A stretch of 64,000 nucleotides of DNA, taken from Cellulosimicrobium cellulans. GTDB taxonomy: Bacteria; Actinomycetota; Actinomycetes; Actinomycetales; Cellulomonadaceae. Each line of letters opens with the position of its first letter. Positions within the stretch are counted from its first letter, which is position 1. The position numbers and the translations under genes are program-made. The stretch covers positions 1,860,001 to 1,924,000 of the forward strand of contig NZ_JAFBCN010000001.1 in the NCBI RefSeq assembly GCF_016907755.1, given 5' to 3'. Of the stretch, positions 24,153-33,440 are shown one piece after another. The notes under the pieces were generated by a model. It saw only the letters and a program-made list of their open reading frames with translations, was not told where the DNA came from and searched no databases.

Positions 24153-25262
24153 GTGAGCGACGCCCCCTCCTTCGACGCCCTCCTCACCGAGGACGAGCAC
24201 GTCCCGCCGCCGGTGACGCGGCGGTCCCTGACGTTCGGCATCTCCCTGCTCGCGACGACGCTGCTCGTCGCGGGCCTCGCGATCCTGCCCGCGCCCTACG
24301 CGGTGCGGTCGCCGGGGCCGACGGAGGACACGCTCGGAGAGCAGGACGGCACGCCGCTCATCTCCATCACGGGCGCCGAGACCTTCGACTCGACGGGGGA
24401 GCTGCGTCTGACGACGGTCTCGGTCGCGGGCGGACCCGGCTACCCGGTGAACCTCGCCCAGGTCGTGCAGGGCTGGTTCGACCGGTCGCGCAGCGTGCGC
24501 CCCGTCGAGGAGGTCTTCCCGACCGGCCGCTCCAAGGAGGAGACGGAGCAGCAGGGCCAGGCCGAGATGATCTCCTCGCAGGAGAACGCGACGGTCGCGG
24601 CGCTCACCGAGCTCGGGTACGAGGTGCCGGCGACGCTCACGGTCGAGGCTGCGGTCCCGGACAGCGGGTCGGACGGCGTCGTCGAGCCGGGGGACGTCAT
24701 CGTCGAGCTCGACGGAGCGCCGGTCCCGACGTACCAGGACCTCATCGACGGCCTGGCCGCCGTCGATCCCGGCGCCGACGTGACGCTCGGCGTCCTGCGC
24801 GACGGCGCGGAGACCGACCTCACGGTGACGACGACGGACGGCGGCGACACCGCGCTGCTCGGCGTGTTCATCGACCCGACGTTCGACTTCCCGGTCGACG
24901 TGACGATCCAGATCGAGGACATCGGCGGCCCGAGCGCCGGGACGATGTTCGCGCTCGGCATCGTCGACCAGCTCACGCCCGAGGACGAGGCGAACGGCGT
25001 CGTCATCGCGGGCACGGGAACGATGAGCGTCGAGGGCGACGTGGGCCCGATCGGCGGCATCCAGCAGAAGCTCTACGGCGCCCTGCGCGACGGCGCGACG
25101 TGGTTCCTCGCGCCGCAGGCCAACTGCCCGGAGGTCGTGGGCAACGTCCCGGACGGCCTGCACGTCGCGGCGGTCTCGACGCTGGCCGACGCCCGCGCGG
25201 CGATGGAGGCGATCGGGGCGGGCGAGGGGGACACGCTCGCGACGTGCGAGGCGCGCGGCTGA
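24153..25262 (+). CDS. PDZ and Lon-like (S16) membrane protease
   Basis: A 369-residue protein. One N-terminal membrane segment (FGISLLATTLLVAGLAILP) places the rest outside the cell. A PDZ domain lies near residues 170-230 (EPGDVIVELDGAPVPTYQDLIDGL). The Lon-type domain follows, with the nucleophile Ser in GGPSAGTMFAL (~262) and the catalytic Lys in GPIGGIQQK (~305), both intact. This is the YlbL/Rv3194c family of secreted or membrane-anchored serine-lysine proteases. The start GTG 24153 follows GATGAT by six bases. It sits before PPA1309 and UPF0182, as in other actinobacteria. Confidence 0.9.
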   Translation: MSDAPSFDALLTEDEHVPPPVTRRSLTFGISLLATTLLVAGLAILPAPYAVRSPGPTEDTLGEQDGTPLISITGAETFDSTGELRLTTVSVAGGPGYPVNLAQVVQGWFDRSRSVRPVEEVFPTGRSKEETEQQGQAEMISSQENATVAALTELGYEVPATLTVEAAVPDSGSDGVVEPGDVIVELDGAPVPTYQDLIDGLAAVDPGADVTLGVLRDGAETDLTVTTTDGGDTALLGVFIDPTFDFPVDVTIQIEDIGGPSAGTMFALGIVDQLTPEDEANGVVIAGTGTMSVEGDVGPIGGIQQKLYGALRDGATWFLAPQANCPEVVGNVPDGLHVAAVSTLADARAAMEAIGAGEGDTLATCEARG

Positions 25263-25278
25263 CGACCCGCCGCGCGCG

Positions 25279-25875
25279 TCAGTCCTCGAGCGTCGCGCGC
25301 AGCGCGGTGACCAGGCCGGGGACGAGGTCGGGGCCGCCTGCGACGTCGGTGGCCGCGTCGTGCGCGCGCGACCGGACGGCGCACCAGGACGGGCCGTCCC
25401 GCAGCACGCCGACGGCGAGGCGCACGTCCTGCCGGTCGGGGTGCGACGTGAGGTAGTCGAGCGCGGCGTCCGGGTCGTCGGGCACGCCCTCCTCCGCGGC
25501 CGGGGGCAGGACGATCCGCTCGACGACGAGCGCGGCGCCGTCGACCGTCGCCGGCCAGGCGACGCGCGCGAGCCCGTCCTCGAGGTCGCCGTCCACGGCG
25601 AAGCCCTCCTGCTCGATGGAGAGCAGGTGGTGCGGGTCGGCAGAGGCCGCGGCGACGACGTCGGGCGGCAGGCGGTCCGCGAGCGTCGGGTCCGCCGCGA
25701 GCGCGCCGGCCGTGGCGACGAGCGCGAAGAGCCGCGGCGGCGCGTCCCAGCCGGCGTCGCCCGCGTGCACCTCGATCTCGTGGACGGCGAGAGCGAGGGC
25801 GTGCTGCGGCGTCGGGCCGCCGGGTGCGACGGGGTCGGGGGCGGGCGAGGACGCTGCGTCGTCAGGCTGGGGCAT
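25279..25875 (-). CDS. PPA1309-family protein
   Basis: A 198-residue protein, recognised by LALAVHEIEVHAGDAGWDAPPRLFALVATAGAL and VAWPATVDGAALVVERIVLPP, the PPA1309 family pattern. Actinobacteria encode it beside the PDZ-Lon protease and UPF0182 genes, as here. It has no signal peptide or membrane segment, and its function is unknown. It converges on the protease gene with a 16-bp gap and diverges from the UPF0182 gene. The ATG start at 25875 agrees with family length. Confidence 0.85.
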   Translation of the reverse strand: MPQPDDAASSPAPDPVAPGGPTPQHALALAVHEIEVHAGDAGWDAPPRLFALVATAGALAADPTLADRLPPDVVAAASADPHHLLSIEQEGFAVDGDLEDGLARVAWPATVDGAALVVERIVLPPAAEEGVPDDPDAALDYLTSHPDRQDVRLAVGVLRDGPSWCAVRSRAHDAATDVAGGPDLVPGLVTALRATLED

Positions 25876-26030
25876 GCCCCCATCGTCCCCCATCGGGCGC
25901 CGACCGGCGGCGGCGGACGGCGACCGGCCGTGCCGTCCCCCACGGGGCCGCGGACCGTGGGAACCTTGGGGGAGGACCGGGCGTTGACCCCGGTGCACGC
26001 CCGAGCCACGACCGAAGAGGTATACCCACC

Positions 26031-29000
26031 GTGTCATTCGCCGCAGCGCCCCGCCGGCCGTCCTCCGGGGGACGGCCCGCCCGGCGCCGGAGCCCGATCG
26101 GGATCGCGATCGCCGTCGTCGGCGCCCTCGTCGTCCTGCTGCTCCTGCTCGCCCAGTTCTGGACCGAGGTGCTGTGGTTCCGGCAGCTCGACTTCGCGAA
26201 CGTCCTGTGGACGCAGTGGGGCGCGCGCATCGCCCTCTTCGTCGGCGGGTTCCTCGTGATGGGCGGCCTCGTCTTCCTGTCGTTCTCGATCGCGTACCGG
26301 TCGCGGCCGATCTACGCGCCCTCGACGCCCGAGCAGGCGACGCTCGACCAGTACCGCGAGGCGATCGAGCCGCTGCGCAAGGTCGTCATGATCGTCGCGC
26401 CCGCGCTGGTGGGCTTCTTCGCCGGCGCGGCGGCGGCCTCGCAGTGGCAGACCGTGCTGCTGGCGCTGAACTCCGTGCCCTTCGGCACGACGGACCCGCA
26501 GTGGGGCATCGACCTGGCGTTCTACGTCTTCACGCTCCCCGCGCTCCGGTTCGTCGTGAGCTTCCTCATGGCGGTCGTCATCATCGCGGGCATCGCCGCG
26601 GTCGCGACGCACTACCTGTACGGCGGCCTGCGCATCGGTGGTGGCTCCGACGCGGGCCCGCGCACGACGAAGGCCGCGCGCGTCCAGCTCTCCGTGACCG
26701 CCGCGCTGCTGCTGGTCCTCATCGGGGCGAACTACTGGCTCGACCGGTACTCGATCCTCACCTCGGGCGGGGCCAAGTTCGACGGTGCGTCGTACGCCGA
26801 CGTGCACGCCGTCATCCCCTCCAAGGCGATCCTCACGGTCGTCGCCCTCTTCGTCGCGGCGCTGTTCGTCGTGACGGCGGTGCGCGGCAACTGGCGTCTC
26901 CCGGCGATCGGCGTCGGTCTGATGGTCGTGTCGGCCATCGCGATCGGCGGCATCTACCCGAGCGTCGTCCAGCGCTTCCAGGTCACGCCGAACGCGCAGG
27001 ACTTCGAGGAGGAGTACATCCAGCGCAACATCGACGCGACGAAGGCCGCCTACGGGATCGACGACGTCCAGACCGAGCCGTACAACGCGAAGACCGAGGC
27101 GGAGGCCGGCGCGCTGCGCGAGGACGCCGACACGACGGCGTCCATCCGCCTGCTCGACCCGGAGATCGTCAGCCCGTCGTTCAGCCAGCTCCAGCAGAAC
27201 AAGCAGTACTACCAGTTCTCGCCGTCGCTGTCGGTCGACCGGTACACGATCGAGGACGAGAGCCGCGACACCGTCATCGCGGTGCGCGAGCTCAACCAGG
27301 ACGGCCTGGGCGCCGACCAGCGCAACTGGGTCAACGACCACACGGTCTACACCCACGGCTTCGGCGTCGTCGCCGCGTACGGCAACCAGATCGGGCCCGA
27401 CGGGCGCCCCGCCTTCTACGAGGGATCGATCCCGTCCACCGGCGCGTTCACCGACGCGGGCGGCTACGAGCCGCGTATCTACTTCTCGCCGGAGGCGCCG
27501 CAGTACTCGATCGTGGGCGCCCCTGAGGGCCGCGACGCGTGGGAGCTCGACTACCCCGTCGACGACGAGGGCGGCCAGGTCAACAACACCTTCCCGACGC
27601 AGGAGATCGAGGGCGGCCCGAGCGTCGGGTCGTTCATGAACAAGGTGCTGTACGCGCTGAAGTTCGGCTCCGAGCAGATCCTGTTCTCCGACCGCGTCAC
27701 CGAGGAGTCGCAGATCCTCTACGACCGCAGCCCGCGCGACCGCGTCGCGAAGGTCGCGCCGTACCTGACGCTCGACGGGCGCGTGTACCCGGCGGTCGTG
27801 GACGGCCGCGTGAAGTGGATCGTGGACGGCTACACGACCTCGAACGCGTACCCGTACTCGACGTCCGAGTCGCTCGAGGACTCGACGCGCGACTCGCTCG
27901 TGGCGGCGAACTCGGTCGAGGCGCTCGCCCCGCAGCAGGTGAACTACATCCGCAACTCGGTCAAGGCGACCGTCGACGCCTACGACGGCTCCGTCGAGCT
28001 GTACGCGTGGGACGCCGAGGACCCGGTGCTCCAGGCCTGGTCCCAGGTGTTCCCGACGTCGCTCCAGCCGATCTCCGAGATCTCGGGCGACCTCATGAGC
28101 CACCTGCGCTACCCCGAGGACCTGTTCAAGGTGCAGCGCACGCTGCTCGCGAGCTACCACGTGGACGACGCGAACGAGTTCTTCTCGGGTCAGGACTTCT
28201 GGCGCAGCCCCGAGGACCCGACGGCGAGCGGGCAGGTCAAGCCGCTGCAGCCGCCGTACTACCTCACGCTGCAGATGCCGAGCCAGGAGGCGCCGACGTT
28301 CTCGCTCATGTCGACGTACATCCCGGGAGGCGGCTCGGACCGCAACATCCTCACGGGCTTCCTCGCCGTGGACGCCGAGCCGGGCAACGAGGCGGGCGTG
28401 CGCTCGGAGGACTACGGCACGCTGCGCCTTCTCGAGCTGCCACGCAACGCGACGGTGCCCGGGCCGGGTCAGGTGCAGAACAACTTCAACACCGACCCGA
28501 CCGCGGCGGACGGCCTGCTGGCGCTGCGTCGTGGTGACTCGACGGTCATCAACGGCAACCTCCTCACGCTCCCCGTGGGCGGCGGTCTGCTGTACGTCCA
28601 GCCGGTCTACGTGCAGTCGACGGAGGGCACGCGGTTCCCGCTGCTGCGCAAGGTGCTCGTGTCCTTCGGTGACGAGATCGGGTTCGCCGACACGCTCGAC
28701 GAGGCGCTGGACCAGGTGTTCGGCGGGGACTCCGGCGCGAACGCGGGTGACGCGGACGGTGGGGTCGAGACGGAGGTCCCGGACCAGCCGGCCGGCGGCG
28801 AGACCGACCCGGGGACGACCGACCCGGGCACGGAGCCTCCCGCCACCGAGGAGCCGGCACCGCCGGCCGACGGCGGGAGCGTGAACGGCGAGGCCCGCGC
28901 GCAGCTCGACCAGGCTCTGAGTGCCGCTCAGCAGGCGATCGAGGACGGCCAGGCCGCGCTCGCCGAGGGCGACTTCGCGGCGTACGGCGCGGCGCAGGAG

Positions 29001-29072
29001 CGGCTGCAGCAGGCGCTCGAGTCGGCGCTGGCGGCGGAGCAGCGGCTCGACACGGAGTCGTCCGGGGGCTGA
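26031..29072 (+). CDS. UPF0182 family large membrane protein
   Basis: A 1013-residue protein of the UPF0182/Rv3193c family. The first ~320 residues hold about seven membrane helices (IGIAIAVVGALVVLLLLLAQF and others). The central ~600 residues form a large extracytoplasmic region containing the conserved VDGRVKWIVDGYTTSNAYPYS. The C-terminal ~110 residues are an acidic Pro/Thr/Gly linker (DPGTTDPGTEPPATEEP) and then an Ala/Gln-rich helix (ARAQLDQALSAAQQAIEDGQAAL), probably a coiled coil. It is a cell-envelope protein of unknown function. The start is GTG 26031. A 14-bp-stem terminator follows. Confidence 0.9.
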   Translation: MSFAAAPRRPSSGGRPARRRSPIGIAIAVVGALVVLLLLLAQFWTEVLWFRQLDFANVLWTQWGARIALFVGGFLVMGGLVFLSFSIAYRSRPIYAPSTPEQATLDQYREAIEPLRKVVMIVAPALVGFFAGAAAASQWQTVLLALNSVPFGTTDPQWGIDLAFYVFTLPALRFVVSFLMAVVIIAGIAAVATHYLYGGLRIGGGSDAGPRTTKAARVQLSVTAALLLVLIGANYWLDRYSILTSGGAKFDGASYADVHAVIPSKAILTVVALFVAALFVVTAVRGNWRLPAIGVGLMVVSAIAIGGIYPSVVQRFQVTPNAQDFEEEYIQRNIDATKAAYGIDDVQTEPYNAKTEAEAGALREDADTTASIRLLDPEIVSPSFSQLQQNKQYYQFSPSLSVDRYTIEDESRDTVIAVRELNQDGLGADQRNWVNDHTVYTHGFGVVAAYGNQIGPDGRPAFYEGSIPSTGAFTDAGGYEPRIYFSPEAPQYSIVGAPEGRDAWELDYPVDDEGGQVNNTFPTQEIEGGPSVGSFMNKVLYALKFGSEQILFSDRVTEESQILYDRSPRDRVAKVAPYLTLDGRVYPAVVDGRVKWIVDGYTTSNAYPYSTSESLEDSTRDSLVAANSVEALAPQQVNYIRNSVKATVDAYDGSVELYAWDAEDPVLQAWSQVFPTSLQPISEISGDLMSHLRYPEDLFKVQRTLLASYHVDDANEFFSGQDFWRSPEDPTASGQVKPLQPPYYLTLQMPSQEAPTFSLMSTYIPGGGSDRNILTGFLAVDAEPGNEAGVRSEDYGTLRLLELPRNATVPGPGQVQNNFNTDPTAADGLLALRRGDSTVINGNLLTLPVGGGLLYVQPVYVQSTEGTRFPLLRKVLVSFGDEIGFADTLDEALDQVFGGDSGANAGDADGGVETEVPDQPAGGETDPGTTDPGTEPPATEEPAPPADGGSVNGEARAQLDQALSAAQQAIEDGQAALAEGDFAAYGAAQERLQQALESALAAEQRLDTESSGG

Positions 29073-29101
29073 CGCGCCCCGCGCGGGACGACGCACGGCG
29101 A

Positions 29102-29139
29102 GGGCGGGCCGGGACACCTTCTGGGGTCCCGGCCCGCCC
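29102..29139 (+). terminator. Intrinsic-type terminator after UPF0182 gene
   Basis: Perfect 14-bp arms (29102-29115 and 29126-29139), GGGCGGGCCGGGAC paired around a 10-base loop, 29 bases after the stop codon. There is no strong T-run. Confidence 0.65.
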
Positions 29140-29191
29140 GTCGTCGTGCCGGAGTTGTCTTTTCGTCCGCCGGACGGAAAGATCGCTCCTC

Positions 29192-30232
29192 GTGACTTCT
29201 GCAACGGTTTGCAGCAACGCTTCCAGCGCGCGGAGCGAGACGGCCTCGACCGTCCCCGCGGTGCGCCTGCACCACCCGTCCGGGGCCGAGCTCGTCGTGG
29301 CGCTTCGCGGCGCGGCCGTGCTCGCCTGGCGTGCGCCGTGGCGCGGTGCGGACGGGACCGCGCGGATCGAGGAACTCGTGGACGGTTACGCCGACGAGAC
29401 CGAGGTCGCCGCGCACGACGCCGCGCGGTCTGCCCTCATGGCTCCCTTCGTCAACCGACTCGCGGGCGGGGAGTACCGGTTCGACGGCGTGCGGCACCAG
29501 ATGCCGCCGGTCCTGCCCTGGGAGCCCGTCACGATGCACGGGTTCGCCCGTACGCTCGACTGGGCGGTCGTCGAGCGCGTCGGTGGACCGGCGGAGGCTG
29601 CGGGCGAGGGCGACGCGCGCCCGGTGTCGGTCCGCCTGGCGGCGACCGTGGCCGCCGACGCGCACGCCGGGTACCCGTTCGCGCTCGCGCTCGAGGTCGA
29701 GTACGCGCTCGACGCGGGCTCGCTGGGCGTCACGATGCGGGCCCGCAACGTCGGGGGGACGGCCGCGCCCGTCGCCCTGGGCTGGCACCCGTACCTGCGC
29801 GTCCCGGGCCACGAGACGATCGACCGGCTCGAGCTCACCGTCCCGGCCGGGCGCGCCGTCGTGACGGACCCGGGGCTGCTCCCGCTCGCGGGGCCGGAGG
29901 CGTTCACCGCCGTCGACGGGCTCGGACCGCTGCCGCTCGCGGGCGTCCGCCTCGACCACGCGTTCGGCGCCTTGCGCGCCGACGTCGACGGTCGCGCCCG
30001 CACCCTCTTGCGGGACCCCGCCACGGGGCAGGGGCTCGCCGTCTGGCAGCGCCGCGGGCTCGTGCACGTCTACACGGGCGACGGCCTCGCGCGGCGCGAG
30101 CGCACCGCGGTCGCGGTCGAGCCCGTCGAGACGCTGACCGACGCGTTCAACCGCCCCGACTGCGCGGCGGACGTCCGGCTGGAGCCGGGAGCTGTGCGTG
30201 AGTTCGCGTTCGGGGTGGAGATCCTGACGTGA
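29192..30232 (+). CDS. Aldose 1-epimerase family protein
   Basis: A protein of up to 346 residues with the GalM/galactose mutarotase-like beta-sandwich fold. Motifs: FVNRLAGGEYRFDGVRHQMP, a His in VTMHGFART, LGWHPYLRV, and a C-terminal VAVEPVETLTDAFN carrying the catalytic Glu. It interconverts alpha and beta anomers of a hexose or modified sugar in the cytoplasm; the exact sugar is unclear. GTG 29192 is a weak start (no clear ribosome site), and the conserved region begins near GTG 29261 (VRLHHPSGAEL), so the true N-terminus may be shorter. It stands alone before the initiator tRNA gene. Confidence 0.82.
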   Translation: MTSATVCSNASSARSETASTVPAVRLHHPSGAELVVALRGAAVLAWRAPWRGADGTARIEELVDGYADETEVAAHDAARSALMAPFVNRLAGGEYRFDGVRHQMPPVLPWEPVTMHGFARTLDWAVVERVGGPAEAAGEGDARPVSVRLAATVAADAHAGYPFALALEVEYALDAGSLGVTMRARNVGGTAAPVALGWHPYLRVPGHETIDRLELTVPAGRAVVTDPGLLPLAGPEAFTAVDGLGPLPLAGVRLDHAFGALRADVDGRARTLLRDPATGQGLAVWQRRGLVHVYTGDGLARRERTAVAVEPVETLTDAFNRPDCAADVRLEPGAVREFAFGVEILT

Positions 30233-30253
30233 CCCACGTCTCGTCCACCCGAT

Positions 30254-30282
30254 TTGGCCTGGTCCGGAACCTCACGTAGAGT
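30254..30282 (+). promoter_or_regulatory. Predicted promoter of initiator tRNA
   Basis: -35 TTGGCC (30254-30259), 17-bp spacer, -10 TAGAGT (30277-30282), ending 12 bases before the tRNA 5' end. Confidence 0.65.
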
Positions 30283-30294
30283 AGTGATCACCGA

Positions 30295-30368
30295 CGCGGG
30301 GTGGAGCAGCTCGGTAGCTCGCTGGGCTCATAACCCAGAGGTCGCAGGTTCAAATCCTGCCCCCGCTA
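30295..30368 (+). tRNA. Initiator tRNA-fMet (anticodon CAT)
   Basis: A 74-nt cloverleaf starting CGCGGGGTGGAGCAG. The anticodon CAT is at 30329-30331, flanked by three G-C pairs (GGG/CCC), and the T arm is GCAGG-TTCAAAT-CCTGC. The first base C1 faces T72 (CCCCGCTA), so the end pair is open. This mismatch and the GGG/CCC stem are initiator marks. CCA is not encoded. It is followed by a strong terminator, so it is a single-gene unit. Confidence 0.96.
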
Positions 30369-30375
30369 CTCAGAA

Positions 30376-30413
30376 GACGAAGGCCCTCGATCTGATGATC
30401 GAGGGCCTTCGTC
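30376..30413 (+). terminator. Terminator after initiator tRNA
   Basis: Perfect 16-bp arms (GACGAAGGCCCTCGAT) with loop CTGATG, eight bases after the tRNA end. The 174 bp from here to the next gene show no gene. Confidence 0.8.
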
Positions 30414-30587
30414 GTGTCCGGGAGCCGCCCGCCGCGGGCGCGTCGCCTCGCAACACCGGGGATCGCGCTGTGACGCGCCCCACCCGGCCGAGGTGCCGCC
30501 GGGGGAAGCCACGGCCCTCGGCCCGGCGTTATCGTCAGTGGCCGGCGCCCACCACTCCCGCGGGCGCCCGACACCCGGAAGGTCACC

Positions 30588-31469
30588 ATGCGCCGTCTGC
30601 GTCCCCGTCCCGCCGTCCTCACCGCCGTCACGGCGGTCGCCGCGCTCGCGCTGACGGCCTGTTCCTCGGGAGGCTCCGACGGCGGCGACGCCGCGAGCCC
30701 GAGCGGCAGCGCCTCGGGCGACGCCGCGCAGTGCGAGCCTGGCGCGCTCGCGACGCTCACCGACGGCGTGCTGACCGTCGGTGCGGGCGAGGCGTACGCG
30801 CCGTGGTACATCGGCGAGCACGACTCGGGCGAGGGCTTCGAGTCGGCGCTGATCTACGCCGTCGCGGACCGCCTCGGCTACGCGGCCGACGACGTCGTCT
30901 GGGAGACCGTGACGTTCGAGCAGATCATCAGCCCGGCGGTGAAGCCGTTCGACGTCGCCGCGTACCAGACGTCGATCACCGACGAGCGCAAGCAGGCCGT
31001 CGACTTCTCCAGCCCGTACCTGACGACGCGCCAGGGCGTCATCGTCATGGAGGACGGCCCCTACGCGGGTGCGACGACGCTCGCCGAGCTCGACGGCGCG
31101 CGCATCGGCGTGACGGCCGCGCAGACGAGCCTCACGCTCGCGGAGGCCGCGTGGGGCGAGGACGCGGACATCTCGCCGTACAACGCGGCCGGCGACGGCA
31201 TGCAGGCGCTGCAGTCCGGGACGATCGACGCGATGGTCATGGACGTGGACCAGGGCGTCGCCGCGTCGACCGAGTACTTCCCCGACTCCGTCGTCATCGG
31301 GACGCTGCCGGACCAGGGCGTCGTCGAGCAGTACGGGCTCGTGCTCGACCTGGGCTCCGACCTGACCGGCTGCGTGACGCAGGCGGTCGACGAGCTCGAG
31401 GCCGACGGCACGCTCGCCGAGCTGCGCACGACGTGGCTCAAGTCGGACGACATCCCCGTCCTCGAGTGA
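30588..31469 (+). CDS. Amino-acid ABC transporter substrate-binding lipoprotein
   Basis: A 293-residue lipoprotein with the lipobox LTAC (lipidated C25) after a basic-hydrophobic signal peptide. It is a family-3 solute-binding protein for polar amino acids: LTVGAGEAYAPWYIG, FESALIYAVADRLGY, FDVAAYQTSITDERKQAVDFSSPYL, and TIDAMVMDVDQG. The start is ATG 30588 with GGAAGG upstream. Permease and ATPase genes follow without a break, so the three form one operon and one importer. Ligand specificity is not readable; the family takes up Glu, Gln, Arg, His or Cys. Confidence 0.9.
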   Translation: MRRLRPRPAVLTAVTAVAALALTACSSGGSDGGDAASPSGSASGDAAQCEPGALATLTDGVLTVGAGEAYAPWYIGEHDSGEGFESALIYAVADRLGYAADDVVWETVTFEQIISPAVKPFDVAAYQTSITDERKQAVDFSSPYLTTRQGVIVMEDGPYAGATTLAELDGARIGVTAAQTSLTLAEAAWGEDADISPYNAAGDGMQALQSGTIDAMVMDVDQGVAASTEYFPDSVVIGTLPDQGVVEQYGLVLDLGSDLTGCVTQAVDELEADGTLAELRTTWLKSDDIPVLE

Positions 31470-31476
31470 CCCGGCC

Positions 31477-32406
31477 GTGACCGTGCCCGACGACGCGCGC
31501 CCGCCCGGGCGCAGCGAGGTGCCCCACGGGGCCCCGACCACCGCGTGGTCGCCGTCGCCCCTCGCGCTCGACCGCGCGGCGTTCCGCCGCGCGCAGCGCC
31601 GCCGCTCGCTCCTGGTCGCGCTCGTCAGCACGGTGCTCGTCGTGGCGGCGGTCGTCCTCGTCGTCGTCAACGCGCCCGGCTGGGAGCGCGCGCGGACCGC
31701 GTTCTTCGACCCGGCCATGGCGTGGGAGTCGCTGCCCGCGATCCTCGAGGGGCTGTGGCTCAACCTGCGCGTGTGGGTCGTGGCGGGCGTCGTCGGCACG
31801 CTGCTCGGTCTCGGCCTGGCGATCGCGCGCACGAGCCGGATCCCGGCGCTGTTCCCGCTGCGCGCGTTCGCGATCGGCTACGTCGACCTCTTCCGTGGGG
31901 TGCCGCTCCTGCTCGTCCTGCTGCTCGTCGGCTTCGGGCTGCCCGCGCTGCGGCTGGAGTGGCTGCCGACGTCGGGCGCGTTCCTCGGGGCGCTGGCGAT
32001 CGTCCTCACGTACACCGCCTACCTGGCCGAGGTGTTCCGCGCCGGCATCGAGTCGGTGCACCCCTCGCAGGTCGCGGCGGCGCGCTCGCTCGGTCTGACG
32101 CGCGCGCAGACGACCCGCCGCGTCGTGCTGCCGCAGGCCGTGCGCAACGTCACCGCGCCGCTCGCGAACAACCTCGTCTCGCTCCAGAAGGACTCGGGCC
32201 TCATCTCCGTGCTCGGCGCGGTCGACGCGATCCGTGCCGCGCAGATCGCGACGACGGGCAGCTACAACTTCACGCCCTACGTCGTCGCGGGGATCCTGTT
32301 CTTCCTCGTGTCGTTCCCGCTGACGCGCGCGGTCGACGCGTACCAGGCGCGCCGCGGCTGGGGCCGGTCGCTCGCGACCGTGAGCGGGGCGGGGGACATC
32401 CGATGA
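31477..32406 (+). CDS. Amino-acid ABC transporter permease
   Basis: A 309-residue HisM/GlnP-type permease. A ~50-residue cytoplasmic N-terminus precedes the first helix (SLLVALVSTVLVVAAVVLVVV). The core has LWLNLRVWVVAGVVGTLLGL, FRGVPLLLVLLLVGFGLP and the ATPase-contact EAA loop FRAGIESVHPSQVAAARSLGL. The GTG start at 31477 is seven bases after the binding-protein stop. The stop overlaps the ATPase start (ATGA). Confidence 0.9.
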   Translation: MTVPDDARPPGRSEVPHGAPTTAWSPSPLALDRAAFRRAQRRRSLLVALVSTVLVVAAVVLVVVNAPGWERARTAFFDPAMAWESLPAILEGLWLNLRVWVVAGVVGTLLGLGLAIARTSRIPALFPLRAFAIGYVDLFRGVPLLLVLLLVGFGLPALRLEWLPTSGAFLGALAIVLTYTAYLAEVFRAGIESVHPSQVAAARSLGLTRAQTTRRVVLPQAVRNVTAPLANNLVSLQKDSGLISVLGAVDAIRAAQIATTGSYNFTPYVVAGILFFLVSFPLTRAVDAYQARRGWGRSLATVSGAGDIR

Positions 32407-33206
32407 GCGGGGTCGTCCTGCCCTCCGGCGCGACCCCGCAGGACGCGGGCGCTGACCACCTGCTCTCGCTGCGCGGCGTCCGCAAGACCTTCCCGGCACC
32501 CGGCGTCCCGGGCGGGCGGCGGGTCGTGCTCGACGGCATCGACCTCGACGTCGACGCGCACCGGTGCGTCGTGCTCGTCGGGTCGTCCGGCTCGGGCAAG
32601 TCGACGCTCCTGCGCGTGGTCAACCTCCTCGACGAGGTCGACGACGGGCAGATCCTGCTCGACGGTGAGGACGTCGCCGACCCGCGCCTCGACGCCAACC
32701 GGGTCCGCGCGCGCATGGGGATGGTCTTCCAGGCGTACAACCTCTTCCCGCACCTCACCGTGCTCGACAACGTGACGCTCGCGCCGCGCCTCGTGCACCG
32801 GCGGGCGCGTGCGGAGGCGGAGGCGGCGGCCGTCGAGATGCTGGGCCGGGTCGGCCTGGGGCACAAGGTGACCGCGTACCCCGATCAGCTCTCGGGCGGC
32901 GAGCAGCAGCGGGCCGCCATCGCGCGAGCCCTCGTCAACGGGCCCGAGCTGCTCCTGCTCGACGAGGTGACCTCGGCGCTCGACCCCGAGCTCGTCGGCG
33001 AGGTCCTCGACCTGCTCGCCGAGCTGCGGGCCGAGGGACGCACGATGCTCGTCGCGACGCACGAGATGGGCTTCGCCCGCCGCGTCGCCGACGAGGTCTG
33101 CTTCCTCCACGAGGGCCGCGTCCACGAGCGCGGCACCCCCGAGCAGGTGCTCGGCGACCCGCAGCGCGAGCGCACCCGCGCGTTCCTCCGCCGCCTCCAC
33201 GCCTGA
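32403..33206 (+). CDS. Amino-acid ABC transporter ATPase
   Basis: A 267-residue ATPase. Walker A GSSGSGKS is near residue 60, Q-loop MVFQAYNLFPH, signature LSGGEQQRAAIARAL, Walker B LLLLDEVTSALD and switch THEMGFARRVAD, all intact. It is GlnQ/HisP-like and powers the upstream permease at the inner face of the membrane. It starts at ATG 32403, overlapping the permease stop. A hairpin with 11-bp arms follows 31 bases after the stop. Confidence 0.92.
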   Translation: MSGVVLPSGATPQDAGADHLLSLRGVRKTFPAPGVPGGRRVVLDGIDLDVDAHRCVVLVGSSGSGKSTLLRVVNLLDEVDDGQILLDGEDVADPRLDANRVRARMGMVFQAYNLFPHLTVLDNVTLAPRLVHRRARAEAEAAAVEMLGRVGLGHKVTAYPDQLSGGEQQRAAIARALVNGPELLLLDEVTSALDPELVGEVLDLLAELRAEGRTMLVATHEMGFARRVADEVCFLHEGRVHERGTPEQVLGDPQRERTRAFLRRLHA

Positions 33207-33237
33207 CGGCCGCCCCCGCGCCGCGCCGAACACGACC

Positions 33238-33270
33238 TTGTTGTCGTTCTGACGCCCTCAACGACAGCAA
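33238..33270 (+). terminator. Putative terminator of the ABC transporter operon
   Basis: Arms TTGTTGTCGTT (33238-33248) and AACGACAGCAA (33260-33270) pair with one mismatch. The right arm can also pair with CGTGGTGTCGTT further downstream, giving an alternative fold. Confidence 0.5.
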
Positions 33271-33440
33271 CCACGTGCTCGACGGCGCGTGGTGTCGTTC
33301 TCGGCCGCTCGCGCGCGGACGGCGGGGCGGTGCCGACGCCACGCGGTGGGCCGCGACCGGGTGCTAGGGTCGCGCGCAGCGTCGCGTGCTGGTGGCGGAC
33401 CACGTCAGGCATGGAGGCGCCGAACCCGGAAGGGGGAGCC

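Noticed and set aside
26034-29204. Long minus-strand frame opposite UPF0182
   Set aside because: It is a shadow of codon bias; the plus-strand product has membrane helices and conserved UPF0182 blocks.
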